Assembly: GCF_039540575.1 (NCBI RefSeq)
Contig: NZ_BAABFC010000012.1
Span: 248,001 to 312,000, forward strand
Length of the DNA stretch: 64,000 nucleotides
Source: Pseudaeromonas paramecii
GTDB taxonomy: Bacteria > Pseudomonadota > Gammaproteobacteria > Enterobacterales > Aeromonadaceae
Direction of reading: 5' to 3'
This document shows positions 16,236 to 24,477 of this stretch, one piece after another (position 1 is the first letter of the stretch; every line of letters starts with the position of its first letter). The notes under the pieces are model-generated. The model saw only the letters and a program-made list of their open reading frames with translations, had not been told where the DNA came from and ran no database searches. The position numbers and the translations under genes were made by a program.

Positions 16236-16741
16236 CAGCTACTTACCCAAAAGGTCAGGTGGTGGCATTGGTGGCTGTCGGCGGTAGTGCAGCTGCTGGC
16301 GCCGCTACCGGTGAGATTGGCGTCCCAGGTCAGGGTAATGGTGACCTGGCGTCCGCCCTCAAGGGACTGGCTGGCCACCGCAAAGCGCGGGGAGGGCAGG
16401 CGGGCGCTCATGCGCTGATACCAGCTGTGCAATTGCTGTTTAGCCAGATCGGCGCCGGTGCAGGGACTGCAGCTCATGGCAGCAGGTGTGCTGCCGGAGA
16501 GGCCGGCAAAATCGAAATTGCCACTGACGGTCAAATCAGCATGTTGCGTCATGGTTTCCGAAAGCTCCTGCAACGACTGCACGGCTGCCTGATAGGCCTT
16601 GGCCTGCTCCTGGCGTTGCATGCTGTTCATCTGCAGGCTGGCAAAGCCCAGCAGGCCGATGGCGATGATGACGAGGGCGATCAGCACCTCAATCAAGGTG
16701 GTGCCACGTTGTTGACTAACTACAGGTAATTGCACTGCCAT
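16235..16741 (-). CDS. pilV: Minor pilin PilV
   Basis: This 168-residue prepilin has leader MAVQLPVVSQQRG followed by TTLIEVLIALVIIAIGLLGFASLQ, with Glu at +5 and the GLLGFASLQ run typical of PilV. Four cysteines in the head (MSCSPC and CTTADSHQC regions) can form disulfides. It overlaps the end of fimT by 26 bases and the start of pilW by one base, and belongs to the minor pilin operon. Confidence 0.88.
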   Translation of the reverse strand: MAVQLPVVSQQRGTTLIEVLIALVIIAIGLLGFASLQMNSMQRQEQAKAYQAAVQSLQELSETMTQHADLTVSGNFDFAGLSGSTPAAMSCSPCTGADLAKQQLHSWYQRMSARLPSPRFAVASQSLEGGRQVTITLTWDANLTGSGASSCTTADSHQCHHLTFWVSS

Positions 16742-17237
16742 CTCCTAGCGTCAGGTTGCCTACGCTACTGATCCCTACCCGTCGATTGCTGGTGCTGACG
16801 GTTGCGGAGCAAAAACTAAAGGTGCTGCTGGTGACAAACCCATTGGGTTGAAAGGTGACTGTACTGCTGGCGCCGCTCTGGCTCACGCTGATGCTCGCAT
16901 CCTGCTGTTGCACGGCGATGATATCCTCGCCGTTGTCCAAGGCGCCGTCCCGGTCGCTGTCGATAAACGCCAGCCAGCCGTTTGCCCAACTGCTGCCGCA
17001 GCTACTGCCATCGTTTGACGGGCACAACACCACGGGTTGCAACTGGTTGAGGGCGGTTTCCCTGGCCAGAGACAAGCCGCCCAGCAAGGCATCACGGCGC
17101 TCCATGACGCGCTGTTTTTCCATGAAACTCTGAAATGAAGGCACACCAATCATCGCCACTATGGCCAGGATGGCCACGGCAACCAACAATTCGATTAATG
17201 TGAAACCTGTACAGGATGGGGAGCGACTACCCGCCAT
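16716..17237 (-). CDS. fimT: FimT/FimU-type minor pilin (GspH family)
   Basis: This 173-residue prepilin is first in the minor pilin operon. The processing site is SPSCTG-FTLIELLVAVAILAIVAMIGVPSF, followed by a GspH/FimT-like head with RETALNQLQPVVLCPSNDGSSC and a C-terminal cysteine. FimT-class pilins in other gammaproteobacteria bind DNA during natural transformation, while FimU joins PilVWX to the fibre; the sequence alone does not decide which applies. The open frame begins at a TTG nine codons earlier; ATG 17237 is preferred. Confidence 0.87.
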   Translation of the reverse strand: MAGSRSPSCTGFTLIELLVAVAILAIVAMIGVPSFQSFMEKQRVMERRDALLGGLSLARETALNQLQPVVLCPSNDGSSCGSSWANGWLAFIDSDRDGALDNGEDIIAVQQQDASISVSQSGASSTVTFQPNGFVTSSTFSFCSATVSTSNRRVGISSVGNLTLGDGSAITCS

Positions 17238-17451
17238 ACGCCCTCTTGTGTCACGACAGTCCAATAACTGGACCGATACAATCCTTATTCCCTGTGATGA
17301 GGTGAATCCCTTGTCAGACCAGCGGCGAAGAAAGCCGCAGTTCGCGGGCGAATTATCACCATAAGCCGCTGTCTTGTATATGCATGGCGGCCAGTTCTGT
17401 GAGCGGAGAGTTGTTTCTTCGGAAGAAACGAAGGGTTTCGTTAGAGTATTT

Positions 17452-18303
17452 TCAAGATCCTCGAATGAGCCATTCCAGGCTCCATTGTGCGCCGTCGGCC
17501 TGGTGCAGACAGTGACTCAGACGAGGCAGTAGGGCCCCGAGCTGACTGTCCAGTTGCCAGGGGGCATTGATGATGGCCAGCCCCGAGCCGTTCATGCCCC
17601 AGTCCGCCGGCTGGGCGGCCACCTCCAGCTCCACCTTGAGCAGGGAGGGCAGCGGCAAGGCGGCCAGGCGTTCGAGCATCTCTCGGCTGCGGTCGGCCTG
17701 CTTGCCGAGAATCGGGTACCAGAGGGCATAGATGCCGGTGGGCCAGCGCCGCAGGGCCTTTTCCAGCCCCTTCACGGCCTTGTCGTAGTCGGTCTTCAGC
17801 TCGTAAGGCGGGTCGATGAGCACCAGGCCGCGTCTTGGCGTGGGGGGCAGCAGGGCCAGCAGTCCCTCGAAGCCATCTCTGTGGTGAATGGCCACCCGGG
17901 GGTCGGCGCCCAGATGGCGGCGCAGTATCTCCACCTCGTTGTTGTGCAATTCCATCAGCATCAGCTTGTCCTGCTCACGCAGCAGGTGGCGGGCCAGCTC
18001 AGGCGAGCCGGGATAAAACCGCAGTCCCTGCTCGTCGTTGAGGGTGGCGATGGCGCCCAGGTAGGCGGCCAGCTCCGGCCAGTCGGCCGGCTGGGACCAC
18101 AGGCGGCCGATGCCGTCTTCAAATTCGGCCTTCTTCTGCGACCACTCGCCACTCAAGTCATAACAGCCGCCGCCCGCGTGGGTGTCTATGTAGCAAAACG
18201 GCTTGTCTTTGGCCTTCAAGGCCTCCAGCAGCAGGCTCTGCACGGCGTGCTTGAGGACATCGGCATGATTGCCGGCGTGAAAGGCATGGCGATAACTTAG
18301 CAT
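17452..18303 (-). CDS. rlmJ: 23S rRNA (adenine-2030-N6)-methyltransferase
   Basis: This 283-residue methyltransferase starts MLSYRHAFHAGNHADVLKH, the exact RlmJ opening, and has the catalytic LIDPPYELKTDY (DPPY) motif of adenine-N6 methyltransferases. It methylates A2030 of 23S rRNA using S-adenosylmethionine. Upstream in-frame codons belong to the overlapping DUF2390 gene, so ATG 18303 is used; it overlaps that gene's end by 7 bases. Length is close to E. coli RlmJ (280). Confidence 0.95.
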   Translation of the reverse strand: MLSYRHAFHAGNHADVLKHAVQSLLLEALKAKDKPFCYIDTHAGGGCYDLSGEWSQKKAEFEDGIGRLWSQPADWPELAAYLGAIATLNDEQGLRFYPGSPELARHLLREQDKLMLMELHNNEVEILRRHLGADPRVAIHHRDGFEGLLALLPPTPRRGLVLIDPPYELKTDYDKAVKGLEKALRRWPTGIYALWYPILGKQADRSREMLERLAALPLPSLLKVELEVAAQPADWGMNGSGLAIINAPWQLDSQLGALLPRLSHCLHQADGAQWSLEWLIRGS

Positions 18304-18767
18304 GGGGCGGATTCCGGGGCTGTAGGGGTGGCCAGGGCCAGCAACGCTGGGTGCAGCGGGCTCTGATCCAAGCCAAGATGAGTTAAATAGTCGGTCAGGC
18401 CGTGGCCTTTGCCAAGGGTGAGCGTGCTCAGCAGGCCCTCTTGGGCCCACTGCTCCAAGGCCAGCTCATGGGCGAGCAGGGCCTGGTAGTCACTGGTTTC
18501 CACCCGGGCCTTGAGGCGGCGGCGCAAGGCGCGCCAGGGTTGCAGCACCGCCGCCTGACGCTGGCTGGTGGCCAGCAGTGGCGGCAGCAGGGCCCCCTGT
18601 CCCCGGCGGGCCAGCAGGACAAGCAGCAGCAGGAGGTTGATGTCGGCACCGGCCTTGTCCTGGGCCTGCAGGCACAGGGCCTCCACCCCAGGCTCGCGGT
18701 AGAGGGCCTGGGTGGCTTGCCATAGCTCAGCCGGGCTCGGAACAGCCGGCTCACAGGGCTTGGGCAA
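18297..18767 (-). CDS. DUF2390 (TIGR02444) conserved protein
   Basis: This 156-residue protein has the DUF2390 pattern: SPAELWQATQALYREPGVEALCLQAQDKAGADINLLLLLVLLA near the N-terminus, then a basic helix region LQPWRALRRRLKAR. Function unknown; predicted soluble and helical. No ATG fits; a TTG at 18767 follows AAGGAG with good spacing. It overlaps yheS by 17 bases and rlmJ by 7, so it is translated within that operon. Confidence 0.75.
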   Translation of the reverse strand: MPKPCEPAVPSPAELWQATQALYREPGVEALCLQAQDKAGADINLLLLLVLLARRGQGALLPPLLATSQRQAAVLQPWRALRRRLKARVETSDYQALLAHELALEQWAQEGLLSTLTLGKGHGLTDYLTHLGLDQSPLHPALLALATPTAPESAPC

Positions 18768-20667
18768 AATCCTGCTCCTTCTGCTCTATTTCCTCGCCCA
18801 GACTCATCCACTCCAGCTCGACGCCCTCCAGGGCTTGTTTCAGGGGGCCTTGGCGGCCGAGCAGGGCGGTCAGTTGGGCCTTGGCCGATTCCTGATAGAT
18901 GGCCGGGTCGGCCAGGGCCTGTTCTATCTCGTCCAGCTCCCCTTGCAGGGATTCCAGCTGCTTCTCCAGCTTGTCGAGCCGCTGCTTGAGGGGCCGCAGG
19001 CTCTGGCGGAATTCCGCCTCCTTACGCTTTTGATCCTTGCGGGCGGCGGCGCTGTTCTGGCTCGGCTCGCCGCTGCCTTGGGGGCTGGCCTGGGCCTTGT
19101 CCTGCTCCAGCAACCATTTGTGGTAGTCGTCCAGATCGCCATCAAAGGCTTCTACCCGGCCGCCATGGACCAGATAGAGATCGTCTGTGGTGGTACGCAA
19201 CAGGTGGCGATCGTGGGAGACGATGACCATGGCTCCCTCAAAGCCCTGCAACGCCAGGGTCAGGGCCTCGCGCATCTCCAAATCCAGGTGGTTGGTGGGT
19301 TCGTCCAGCAGCAGCAGATTGGGTTTTTCCCACACCACCAGGGCCAGCACCAGGCGGGCCTTCTCGCCACCGGAGAAGGGGGCCACCGGGGAGAGGGCCT
19401 TGTCACCGTGAAAGTCGAAGCCGCCGAGGTAGTTGCGCAGCTCCTGCTCGCTGGCCTGGGGCGCCAGGCGGGTGAGGTGGGCCAGGGGGCTCTCGTCCCC
19501 CCGCAGGTATTCCAGCTGATGCTGGGCAAAGTAACCGATCTTGACGCCCTTGGCGGGCTCCAGCTCGCCGGATAAGGGGGCGAGTTCGCCGGCCAGCAGC
19601 TTGATGAAGGTGGACTTACCGGCGCCGTTGCGTCCCAGCAGGCCGATGCGCGAACCCGGCACCAGGTTGAGCTTGATCTGCTCCAGCACCCGCTTGTCAC
19701 CATAGCCGGCGGACAGCTGCTCCATGCGCATCAAGGGGGTGGGCAGGGCATCCGGGGCGCGGAAGCTGAAGTTAAAGGGGGAGTCGACGTGGGCGGGCAG
19801 GATCCGCTCCATCCGTTCCATGGCCTTCAAGCGGCTCTGGGCCTGGCGGGCCTTGGTAGCCTTGTAGCGAAAGCGCTCTACATAGGACTGCATGTGGGCC
19901 AGGGTCAACTGCTGGCGCTCGTACAGCGCCTGCTGCTGGGCCAGCTGTTCGGCGCGCTGCAGCTCGAAGTCCGAGTAGCCGCCTGTGTATTCGTTGAGCT
20001 TGCCGTTTTCGATATGGATGATGCGCCCCACCACCTTGTCGAGAAAGTCCCGGTCGTGGGAGATGAGCAGCAGGGTGCCACGGTAGCTCCTGAGCCAACC
20101 TTCCAGCCAGATCACGGCATCCAAGTCCAGGTGGTTGGTAGGTTCGTCCAAGAGCAGCAGATCGGAGCGGCAGAGCAGGGCCTGGGCCAGGTTCAAGCGC
20201 ATGCGCCAGCCGCCGGAGAAGGCGCGTACCGGGGATTGTTGCTGCTCGGCGGCAAAGCCCAAGCCGTGGAGCAGGGCGCCGGCCCGGGCGCGTATGCTCC
20301 AACCGTCGATGGCCTCCAGCTTGCCGTGCAGCTCGGCCACCTTGAGGCCGTCATCCGCCTCGGTGGCGGCCGCCAGGGCCTGCTCCAGCTGACGGTACTC
20401 CTGATCGCCGTCGATGACGTATTCCAGCGCCGGCATGTCCAGCGCCGGGGTTTCCTGGGCCACGCTGGCGATCTGCCAGCCGGCGGGCACGCTCAGCTGG
20501 CCGTTGTCCACCTGCAGCTGCCCCTTGATCAGGGCAAACAGGGAGGACTTGCCGCAGCCGTTGCGCCCCACCAGGCCCACCTTCTGGCCCGGGTGTATGG
20601 TGGCACTGGCATCTTCCAGCAGCTTGGTGCTGCCACGCAGCAGTTCGATGTGGGAGGCGAGGATCAT
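18751..20667 (-). CDS. yheS: ABC-F family ATPase YheS
   Basis: This 638-residue soluble ABC-F protein has two ATPase domains and no membrane segments. Walker A motifs are GRNGCGKSS and GRNGAGKST; signatures are FSGGWRMRLNLAQALLC and FSGGEKARLVLALV; Walker B is LLLLDEPTNHLDL in both halves. The linker follows VIWLEGWLRSYRGTLLLISHDRDF and the C-terminal region is a charged coiled coil. ABC-F proteins act on the ribosome. Residue-by-residue resemblance is to YheS rather than Uup, EttA or YbiT. It shares an ATGA overlap with the upstream AraC-like gene. Confidence 0.93.
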   Translation of the reverse strand: MILASHIELLRGSTKLLEDASATIHPGQKVGLVGRNGCGKSSLFALIKGQLQVDNGQLSVPAGWQIASVAQETPALDMPALEYVIDGDQEYRQLEQALAAATEADDGLKVAELHGKLEAIDGWSIRARAGALLHGLGFAAEQQQSPVRAFSGGWRMRLNLAQALLCRSDLLLLDEPTNHLDLDAVIWLEGWLRSYRGTLLLISHDRDFLDKVVGRIIHIENGKLNEYTGGYSDFELQRAEQLAQQQALYERQQLTLAHMQSYVERFRYKATKARQAQSRLKAMERMERILPAHVDSPFNFSFRAPDALPTPLMRMEQLSAGYGDKRVLEQIKLNLVPGSRIGLLGRNGAGKSTFIKLLAGELAPLSGELEPAKGVKIGYFAQHQLEYLRGDESPLAHLTRLAPQASEQELRNYLGGFDFHGDKALSPVAPFSGGEKARLVLALVVWEKPNLLLLDEPTNHLDLEMREALTLALQGFEGAMVIVSHDRHLLRTTTDDLYLVHGGRVEAFDGDLDDYHKWLLEQDKAQASPQGSGEPSQNSAAARKDQKRKEAEFRQSLRPLKQRLDKLEKQLESLQGELDEIEQALADPAIYQESAKAQLTALLGRQGPLKQALEGVELEWMSLGEEIEQKEQDFAQAL

Positions 20668-21404
20668 GACGCTGAACTCCGGTTGCCCGCATGGGCGTGT
20701 TTGGGCAGGTAGCGCTGCACCAGTCGTTGATAGGCGGCCAGACCGCTCAGGCCGGCCGCTGTGGCGGCCTGGGCTTCGCTAAGCCCACGCTTGATGCCGT
20801 CCAGGGTCTGCAACAGTTGCCACTGGCTCTGCCACTGGCTCGGCCCCAGATCCAGGGCCGTGCGAAAGCGTGCCGGCAGGCTGCGGGGGGACAAGCCGGT
20901 GGTGTGTGTCCAGGCGGTGGCCTGGGCGCTGGCATCACCACCGGCCATGATGGCTTCCACCACGGCGGCCAGCCCGGGATCCAGTGCCGCCAAGGGCGCC
21001 TGCTGACGCAGGCTGCAGGTTTGCAGTGTGTCACGCAGCACCAACAGCTTGCGGCCATGGGCGCCTTGCCAATCCAAATCGGTATCCTGGCTGAGGCTAT
21101 CGAGGAGGGCGGGCAGCAGGGGGGCGCCGGTCAAGAAACCGGCCTCCGTCGGCAACCCCTGGCTGATCCGCACCGAGCAGCGCACTCGCCCTATTTGGGC
21201 TCCGGCCAACCGGGTCAGGCCGTACAGGCACTCCGCCGGCAGCCAGAAGCTGGCCCCTTTGGGCAGCAGCCATTGCTGCTTGCCCAGGCGCAACAGGGCG
21301 CTGCCGGCATACAGATGCAGCAACTGGGCATGGGGATCGCGCTGCCGTTGGGGCAGTTCAAGATGGCAACTGGTCTGGCACAAAAACTCGATGGGATAGG
21401 GCAT
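20664..21404 (-). CDS. AraC-like transcriptional regulator
   Basis: This protein of about 246 residues has a cupin-like N-terminal half (HAQLLHLYAGSALLRLGKQQWLLPKGASFWLP) and a C-terminal helix-turn-helix part (ATAWTHTTGLSPRSLPARFRTALDLGPSQWQ, then GLSEAQAATAAGLSGLAAYQRLVQRYL). This is a divergent AraC arrangement with the second HTH poorly conserved. A TATAAT box overlaps the alternative ATG at 21437, so ATG 21404 is favoured, but neither start has a strong ribosome site. It heads the operon with yheS, DUF2390 and rlmJ through an ATGA overlap. Effector unknown. Confidence 0.65.
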   Translation of the reverse strand: MPYPIEFLCQTSCHLELPQRQRDPHAQLLHLYAGSALLRLGKQQWLLPKGASFWLPAECLYGLTRLAGAQIGRVRCSVRISQGLPTEAGFLTGAPLLPALLDSLSQDTDLDWQGAHGRKLLVLRDTLQTCSLRQQAPLAALDPGLAAVVEAIMAGGDASAQATAWTHTTGLSPRSLPARFRTALDLGPSQWQSQWQLLQTLDGIKRGLSEAQAATAAGLSGLAAYQRLVQRYLPKHAHAGNRSSAS

Positions 21405-21548
21405 GGAAACAGCACTGGTGGCAAATCGAGGGCGCATTATACGTCAAAACCGCCAGGGGGGCAGATGGGGACCCCGGCGTGTATTCAGTTTGGCTTTTTT
21501 CCGGTATGCTGGCGGCAATTTATCCACAGTGCCAGCCGGAATTTAGAT

Positions 21549-22184
21549 ATGAAAGTAAGCCATCTGAGCGTAGTAACCCTTGATTACACAGTGTCCGACG
21601 AAGCGGGTGAGGTGCTGGATAGCACCGAAGGCCGCGAACCTTTGGTCTACCTGCACGGCGCGGGTTTCCTGGTGCCGGGTCTGGAGAAGGCACTGTATGA
21701 CCGTGAACCCGGCGACAGCTTTGAGCTGAAGGTGGACGCCGCCGACGCCTACGGTGAGTACCATGAAGAGTTGGTGCAAGAAGTGCCGGGCGAGCTGTTT
21801 GACGGCATGGAAGTGGCCGAAGGGGATACCTTTGTGGCCGATACCGACGATGGTCACCGTCCGGTGACAGTGGTGGAAGTGTCCGAAGAGTTCGTCAAGG
21901 TGGATGCCAACCATCCGCTGGCCGGCGTGAACCTGCAGTTCGCCGTGACGGTGCGCGACGTGCGTGCTGCCACTGCCGAAGAGATCGCTCACGGTCACGT
22001 TCACGGTGGCGGTTGCTGCGGTGGTCATGATCATGACCATGGCGACGAAGGCTGCTGTGGTGGTCACGGCCACGACCATGGCCATGAGCATGGTGGCGAA
22101 GGCTGCTGCGGCGGTCACGGTCATCAGCATGCCGAGGAAGAGGAGCATCAGTGCTGTGGCGGCGGTGGTTGCCGTAGCCACTAA
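21549..22184 (+). CDS. slyD: FKBP-type peptidyl-prolyl isomerase and metallochaperone SlyD
   Basis: This 211-residue SlyD has a split FKBP domain (MKVSHLSVVTLDYTVSDEAGEVLD, GREPLVYLHGAGFLVPGLEKAL) with the inserted IF chaperone flap (AYGEYHEELVQEVPGELF). After about residue 145 comes a long His/Cys/Gly tail with repeated GCCGGHDHDH-like units and a final CCGGGGC. SlyD folds proteins and delivers nickel to hydrogenase maturation factors in E. coli; the tail binds Ni, Zn or Cu. The much longer open frame upstream is antisense to the AraC-like gene and is rejected; ATG 21549 begins the conserved sequence. Confidence 0.94.
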   Translation: MKVSHLSVVTLDYTVSDEAGEVLDSTEGREPLVYLHGAGFLVPGLEKALYDREPGDSFELKVDAADAYGEYHEELVQEVPGELFDGMEVAEGDTFVADTDDGHRPVTVVEVSEEFVKVDANHPLAGVNLQFAVTVRDVRAATAEEIAHGHVHGGGCCGGHDHDHGDEGCCGGHGHDHGHEHGGEGCCGGHGHQHAEEEEHQCCGGGGCRSH

Positions 22185-22193
22185 GCGCCAGCG

Positions 22194-22225
22194 AATAAAA
22201 AAACCGCCCGAGGGCGGTTTTTTTA
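22194..22225. terminator. Bidirectional terminator between slyD and slyX
   Basis: Stem AAACCGCCC / GGGCGGTTT with short loop, A7 before and T7 after, so it can stop both slyD (plus) and slyX (minus) transcripts. Confidence 0.88.
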
Positions 22226-22231
22226 TGGCCG

Positions 22232-22450
22232 TCAATAGTGTGGCGGCGGCGTCTCTTCGGCCTGACTGGCCACCGGCGAGCCCTGGACTTCCTTGAGCTT
22301 GGACTGGATGGCACTCATCTTCTCGTGCAGGCCGTCCAGCTGACGCTGTTGCTGGATCAGGGCCTGGTTGAGCATTTCTATGGTGTCTTCCTGGAACGCC
22401 AGCCGGGTTTCCAGCCGTTCGAGCAGGGATTGTACGTCGTCTTGCATCAT
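22232..22450 (-). CDS. slyX: SlyX family protein
   Basis: This 72-residue protein is a single coiled coil of heptads (LLERLETRLAFQEDTIEMLNQALIQQQRQLDGLHEKM) with a short proline-rich tail ending PPPHY, the SlyX signature. Function unknown. As in many gammaproteobacteria it lies opposite slyD. Translation may begin at the first or second Met. Confidence 0.9.
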   Translation of the reverse strand: MMQDDVQSLLERLETRLAFQEDTIEMLNQALIQQQRQLDGLHEKMSAIQSKLKEVQGSPVASQAEETPPPHY

Positions 22451-22454
22451 AACC

Positions 22455-23429
22455 TCATTGTACCGACCAGGCCTCAGCCAGACCGCTGGAGCTGGCGGTG
22501 ATGATTCGATTGTCGTCCTGCAGCGCCACCGAGTAGATGACGCCGCCGGAGGGGCGCAGTTTGTTGCGGGCCGAGACCTGCCAGGCCTTGAGCTGCTGGC
22601 CGGTGAGCACGTCCCACAGTTGCAGGCGGCGTGCCGGCGAGCCCGTGATCAGCCACTTGCCATCGTTGGCAAAGCGCACCGCGCTGAAGATGAGCTGTCG
22701 CGCAGGGATCTTCAACTGGCTCAGTAACTTGCCATCCTTGAGAGACCAGATGTTGGCCTTGCTCTTGCTGTCGGCGGTGAAGGCGTAACGGCCCTTGGGA
22801 TCCAGTGCCACCTTGCTGACCCGGCTGCCGTGGTTGAAGCGCCAGATCACCTGTCCGCTCTGGGTATCCCACAGGTAGGCGGCATAATCGTTGCCCCCGG
22901 TGAGAGCGTAACGGCCGTTGGGGGAGAGATCCACCGAGTTGATCTTCTCGGTGTGGCCGAGGAACTCCAGCCGCCGGCCGGTCTTGAGATCCACATGTTC
23001 CACCTTGCCATCACTGCGACCGATGAGCACATAGCGGCCGTAGCTGGAGATGGCGATATCCCGGATGCTGGACTCCTCTTGGGAGTAGTAGCCTACCGCC
23101 TTGCCGGTCTCCAGATCCCAGATGACGAAGTCGTTGCGGCCGGCGGTGACGGCATGGGTGCCGCTGGCGGAGATGCGTACCAGGAAGACATCATTGGCCG
23201 TATCTTTCTTGTGTTGCCACTGGTAGCGCACCTTGTTTTGCGGCAAATCCCACACCAGCACCCCGCGATCCACGGTGGAGACCACGGCGACTCGACCATC
23301 CTCGGTGAGGTCAGCGGCGTAAGAACCGCTTGGTGCCTGCTCCCACTGGGCCACGGGATCGCTGCCTCCCGTGCAGGCGGCCAGCAGTCCCAGCAGGCTG
23401 GCAGCCAGCCAGCGAGAGATTTTTTTCAT
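22455..23429 (-). CDS. WD40-repeat lipoprotein
   Basis: This 324-residue protein has a lipoprotein signal (MKKISRWLAASLLGLLAAC), followed by at least six WD40-like blades, for example INSVDLSPNGRYALTGGNDYAAYLWDTQSGQVIW and ISSYGRYVLIGRSDGKVEHVDLKTGRRLEF. A beta-propeller anchored in the envelope, probably a protein-interaction platform; partner unknown. An in-frame GTG lies five codons upstream; ATG 23429 is chosen because GGAG precedes it. It lies 4 bp upstream of slyX and is divergent from fkpA, a conserved neighbourhood in Aeromonas, Vibrio and Shewanella relatives. Confidence 0.82.
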   Translation of the reverse strand: MKKISRWLAASLLGLLAACTGGSDPVAQWEQAPSGSYAADLTEDGRVAVVSTVDRGVLVWDLPQNKVRYQWQHKKDTANDVFLVRISASGTHAVTAGRNDFVIWDLETGKAVGYYSQEESSIRDIAISSYGRYVLIGRSDGKVEHVDLKTGRRLEFLGHTEKINSVDLSPNGRYALTGGNDYAAYLWDTQSGQVIWRFNHGSRVSKVALDPKGRYAFTADSKSKANIWSLKDGKLLSQLKIPARQLIFSAVRFANDGKWLITGSPARRLQLWDVLTGQQLKAWQVSARNKLRPSGGVIYSVALQDDNRIITASSSGLAEAWSVQ

Positions 23430-23548
23430 TATTGCTGGCTCCACGCTATTGTTCGACTCCTTCTAGGGGGTAGTATAAAACGCTTGTCTTAATAAGCCTC
23501 TCTTTTAATTGACAAACAAAGAGAATGATTCCAATCGCGGAGATGATG

Positions 23549-24328
23549 ATGAAGCAATTTTTCAAGATGTCCCTGATGGCAGTGGCCGTGGCCGTAGCCG
23601 TGACCGGTTGCCAAAAAGAGGACACCAAGGCCGAGCAGCCGGCGCAGGTTGAACTCAAGACCTTCGAACAACAATCCGGCTATGCCATCGGTCTGTCCAT
23701 GGGCCGTTACATCAGCAACACCCTGGCGCGTCAGCAAGAGCTGGGTGTGACCCTGGCAAACGATGTGATTCTGCGTGGTGTGCAGGATGGTCTGGCCAAG
23801 CAGCCCAAGATGAGCGACGAAGAGCTGGAGAAGGCGCTGAAGGCCTACGATAAGAAGATCAACGAAGCCGCTGCCAAGAAGGCCGAGGATGATGCCAAGG
23901 CCAACCTGGAAAAGGGTAAGAAGTTCCTGGAAGAGAACGCCAAGAAGGAAGGGGTGAAGGTCACCAAGTCCGGCCTGCAATATCAGGTGATCACCGAAGG
24001 CAAGGGTGACAAGCCCAAGGCCAGCGACGTGGTGAAGGTGCACTACACCGGCACCCTGATCGACGGCACCAAGTTCGATAGCTCCTTGGATCGTAACGAG
24101 CCCGCCGAGTTCCCGCTGGATCATGTGATCCCGGGTTGGACCGAAGGCGTGCAACTGATGACCGTGGGTTCCAAGTACAAGCTGTTCCTGCCCTCTGAGC
24201 TGGCCTACGGCGAGCAAGGTGCCGGCTCCATTCCGCCCAACTCTGTACTGCAGTTTGAGGTGGAGCTGCTGGAGATCGTCAAGCCGGACGCCAAGGCAGA
24301 AGCCAAGCCGGCCGACGCCAAAAAGTAA
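23549..24328 (+). CDS. fkpA: FKBP-type peptidyl-prolyl cis-trans isomerase FkpA (lipoprotein form)
   Basis: This 259-residue envelope chaperone has an N-terminal dimerisation domain (SGYAIGLSMGRYISNTLARQQE) joined by a long charged helix to a C-terminal FKBP domain (DVVKVHYTGTLIDGTKFDSS, VIPGWTEGVQLMTVGSKYKL, LAYGEQGAGSIPPNSVLQFEVELL). It assists folding of outer-membrane and secreted proteins. Unlike E. coli FkpA, which is soluble in the periplasm, the signal ends in AVTGC, a lipobox, so it is probably membrane-anchored. ATG 23549 has GGAG at the best spacing; ATG 23543 and 23546 are alternatives. Confidence 0.92.
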   Translation: MKQFFKMSLMAVAVAVAVTGCQKEDTKAEQPAQVELKTFEQQSGYAIGLSMGRYISNTLARQQELGVTLANDVILRGVQDGLAKQPKMSDEELEKALKAYDKKINEAAAKKAEDDAKANLEKGKKFLEENAKKEGVKVTKSGLQYQVITEGKGDKPKASDVVKVHYTGTLIDGTKFDSSLDRNEPAEFPLDHVIPGWTEGVQLMTVGSKYKLFLPSELAYGEQGAGSIPPNSVLQFEVELLEIVKPDAKAEAKPADAKK

Positions 24329-24340
24329 GTCTTAGATGTC

Positions 24341-24371
24341 CGAAAAACCGGCCTTTCAGGCCGGTTTTTTT
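24341..24371 (+). terminator. Rho-independent terminator after fkpA
   Basis: Stem AAAAACCGGCC / GGCCGGTTTTT with a TTTCA loop and a T7 tail. Confidence 0.9.
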
Positions 24372-24477
24372 ATGTCCGCGCGCCGGCCTCAATGGTTGTC
24401 AAATGCCGCCGAATGGGGCACTGTGAGGCCTGACTGAACCGCCGGGCAGTCTCCCGGCCAGCCTGTGAGGGGTGTGC

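Noticed and set aside
17411..17428. Short GTTTCTT/AAGAAAC hairpin after rlmJ as a terminator
   Set aside because: Stem of only seven pairs and no T run on the minus strand; too weak to list as a feature.
20691..21548. N-terminal extension of slyD by 286 codons
   Set aside because: It is antisense to the AraC-like gene and lacks FKBP similarity; SlyD starts at 21549.
23500..23548. Fur box upstream of fkpA
   Set aside because: GAGAATGAT matches only half of the consensus and fkpA is not usually iron-regulated.
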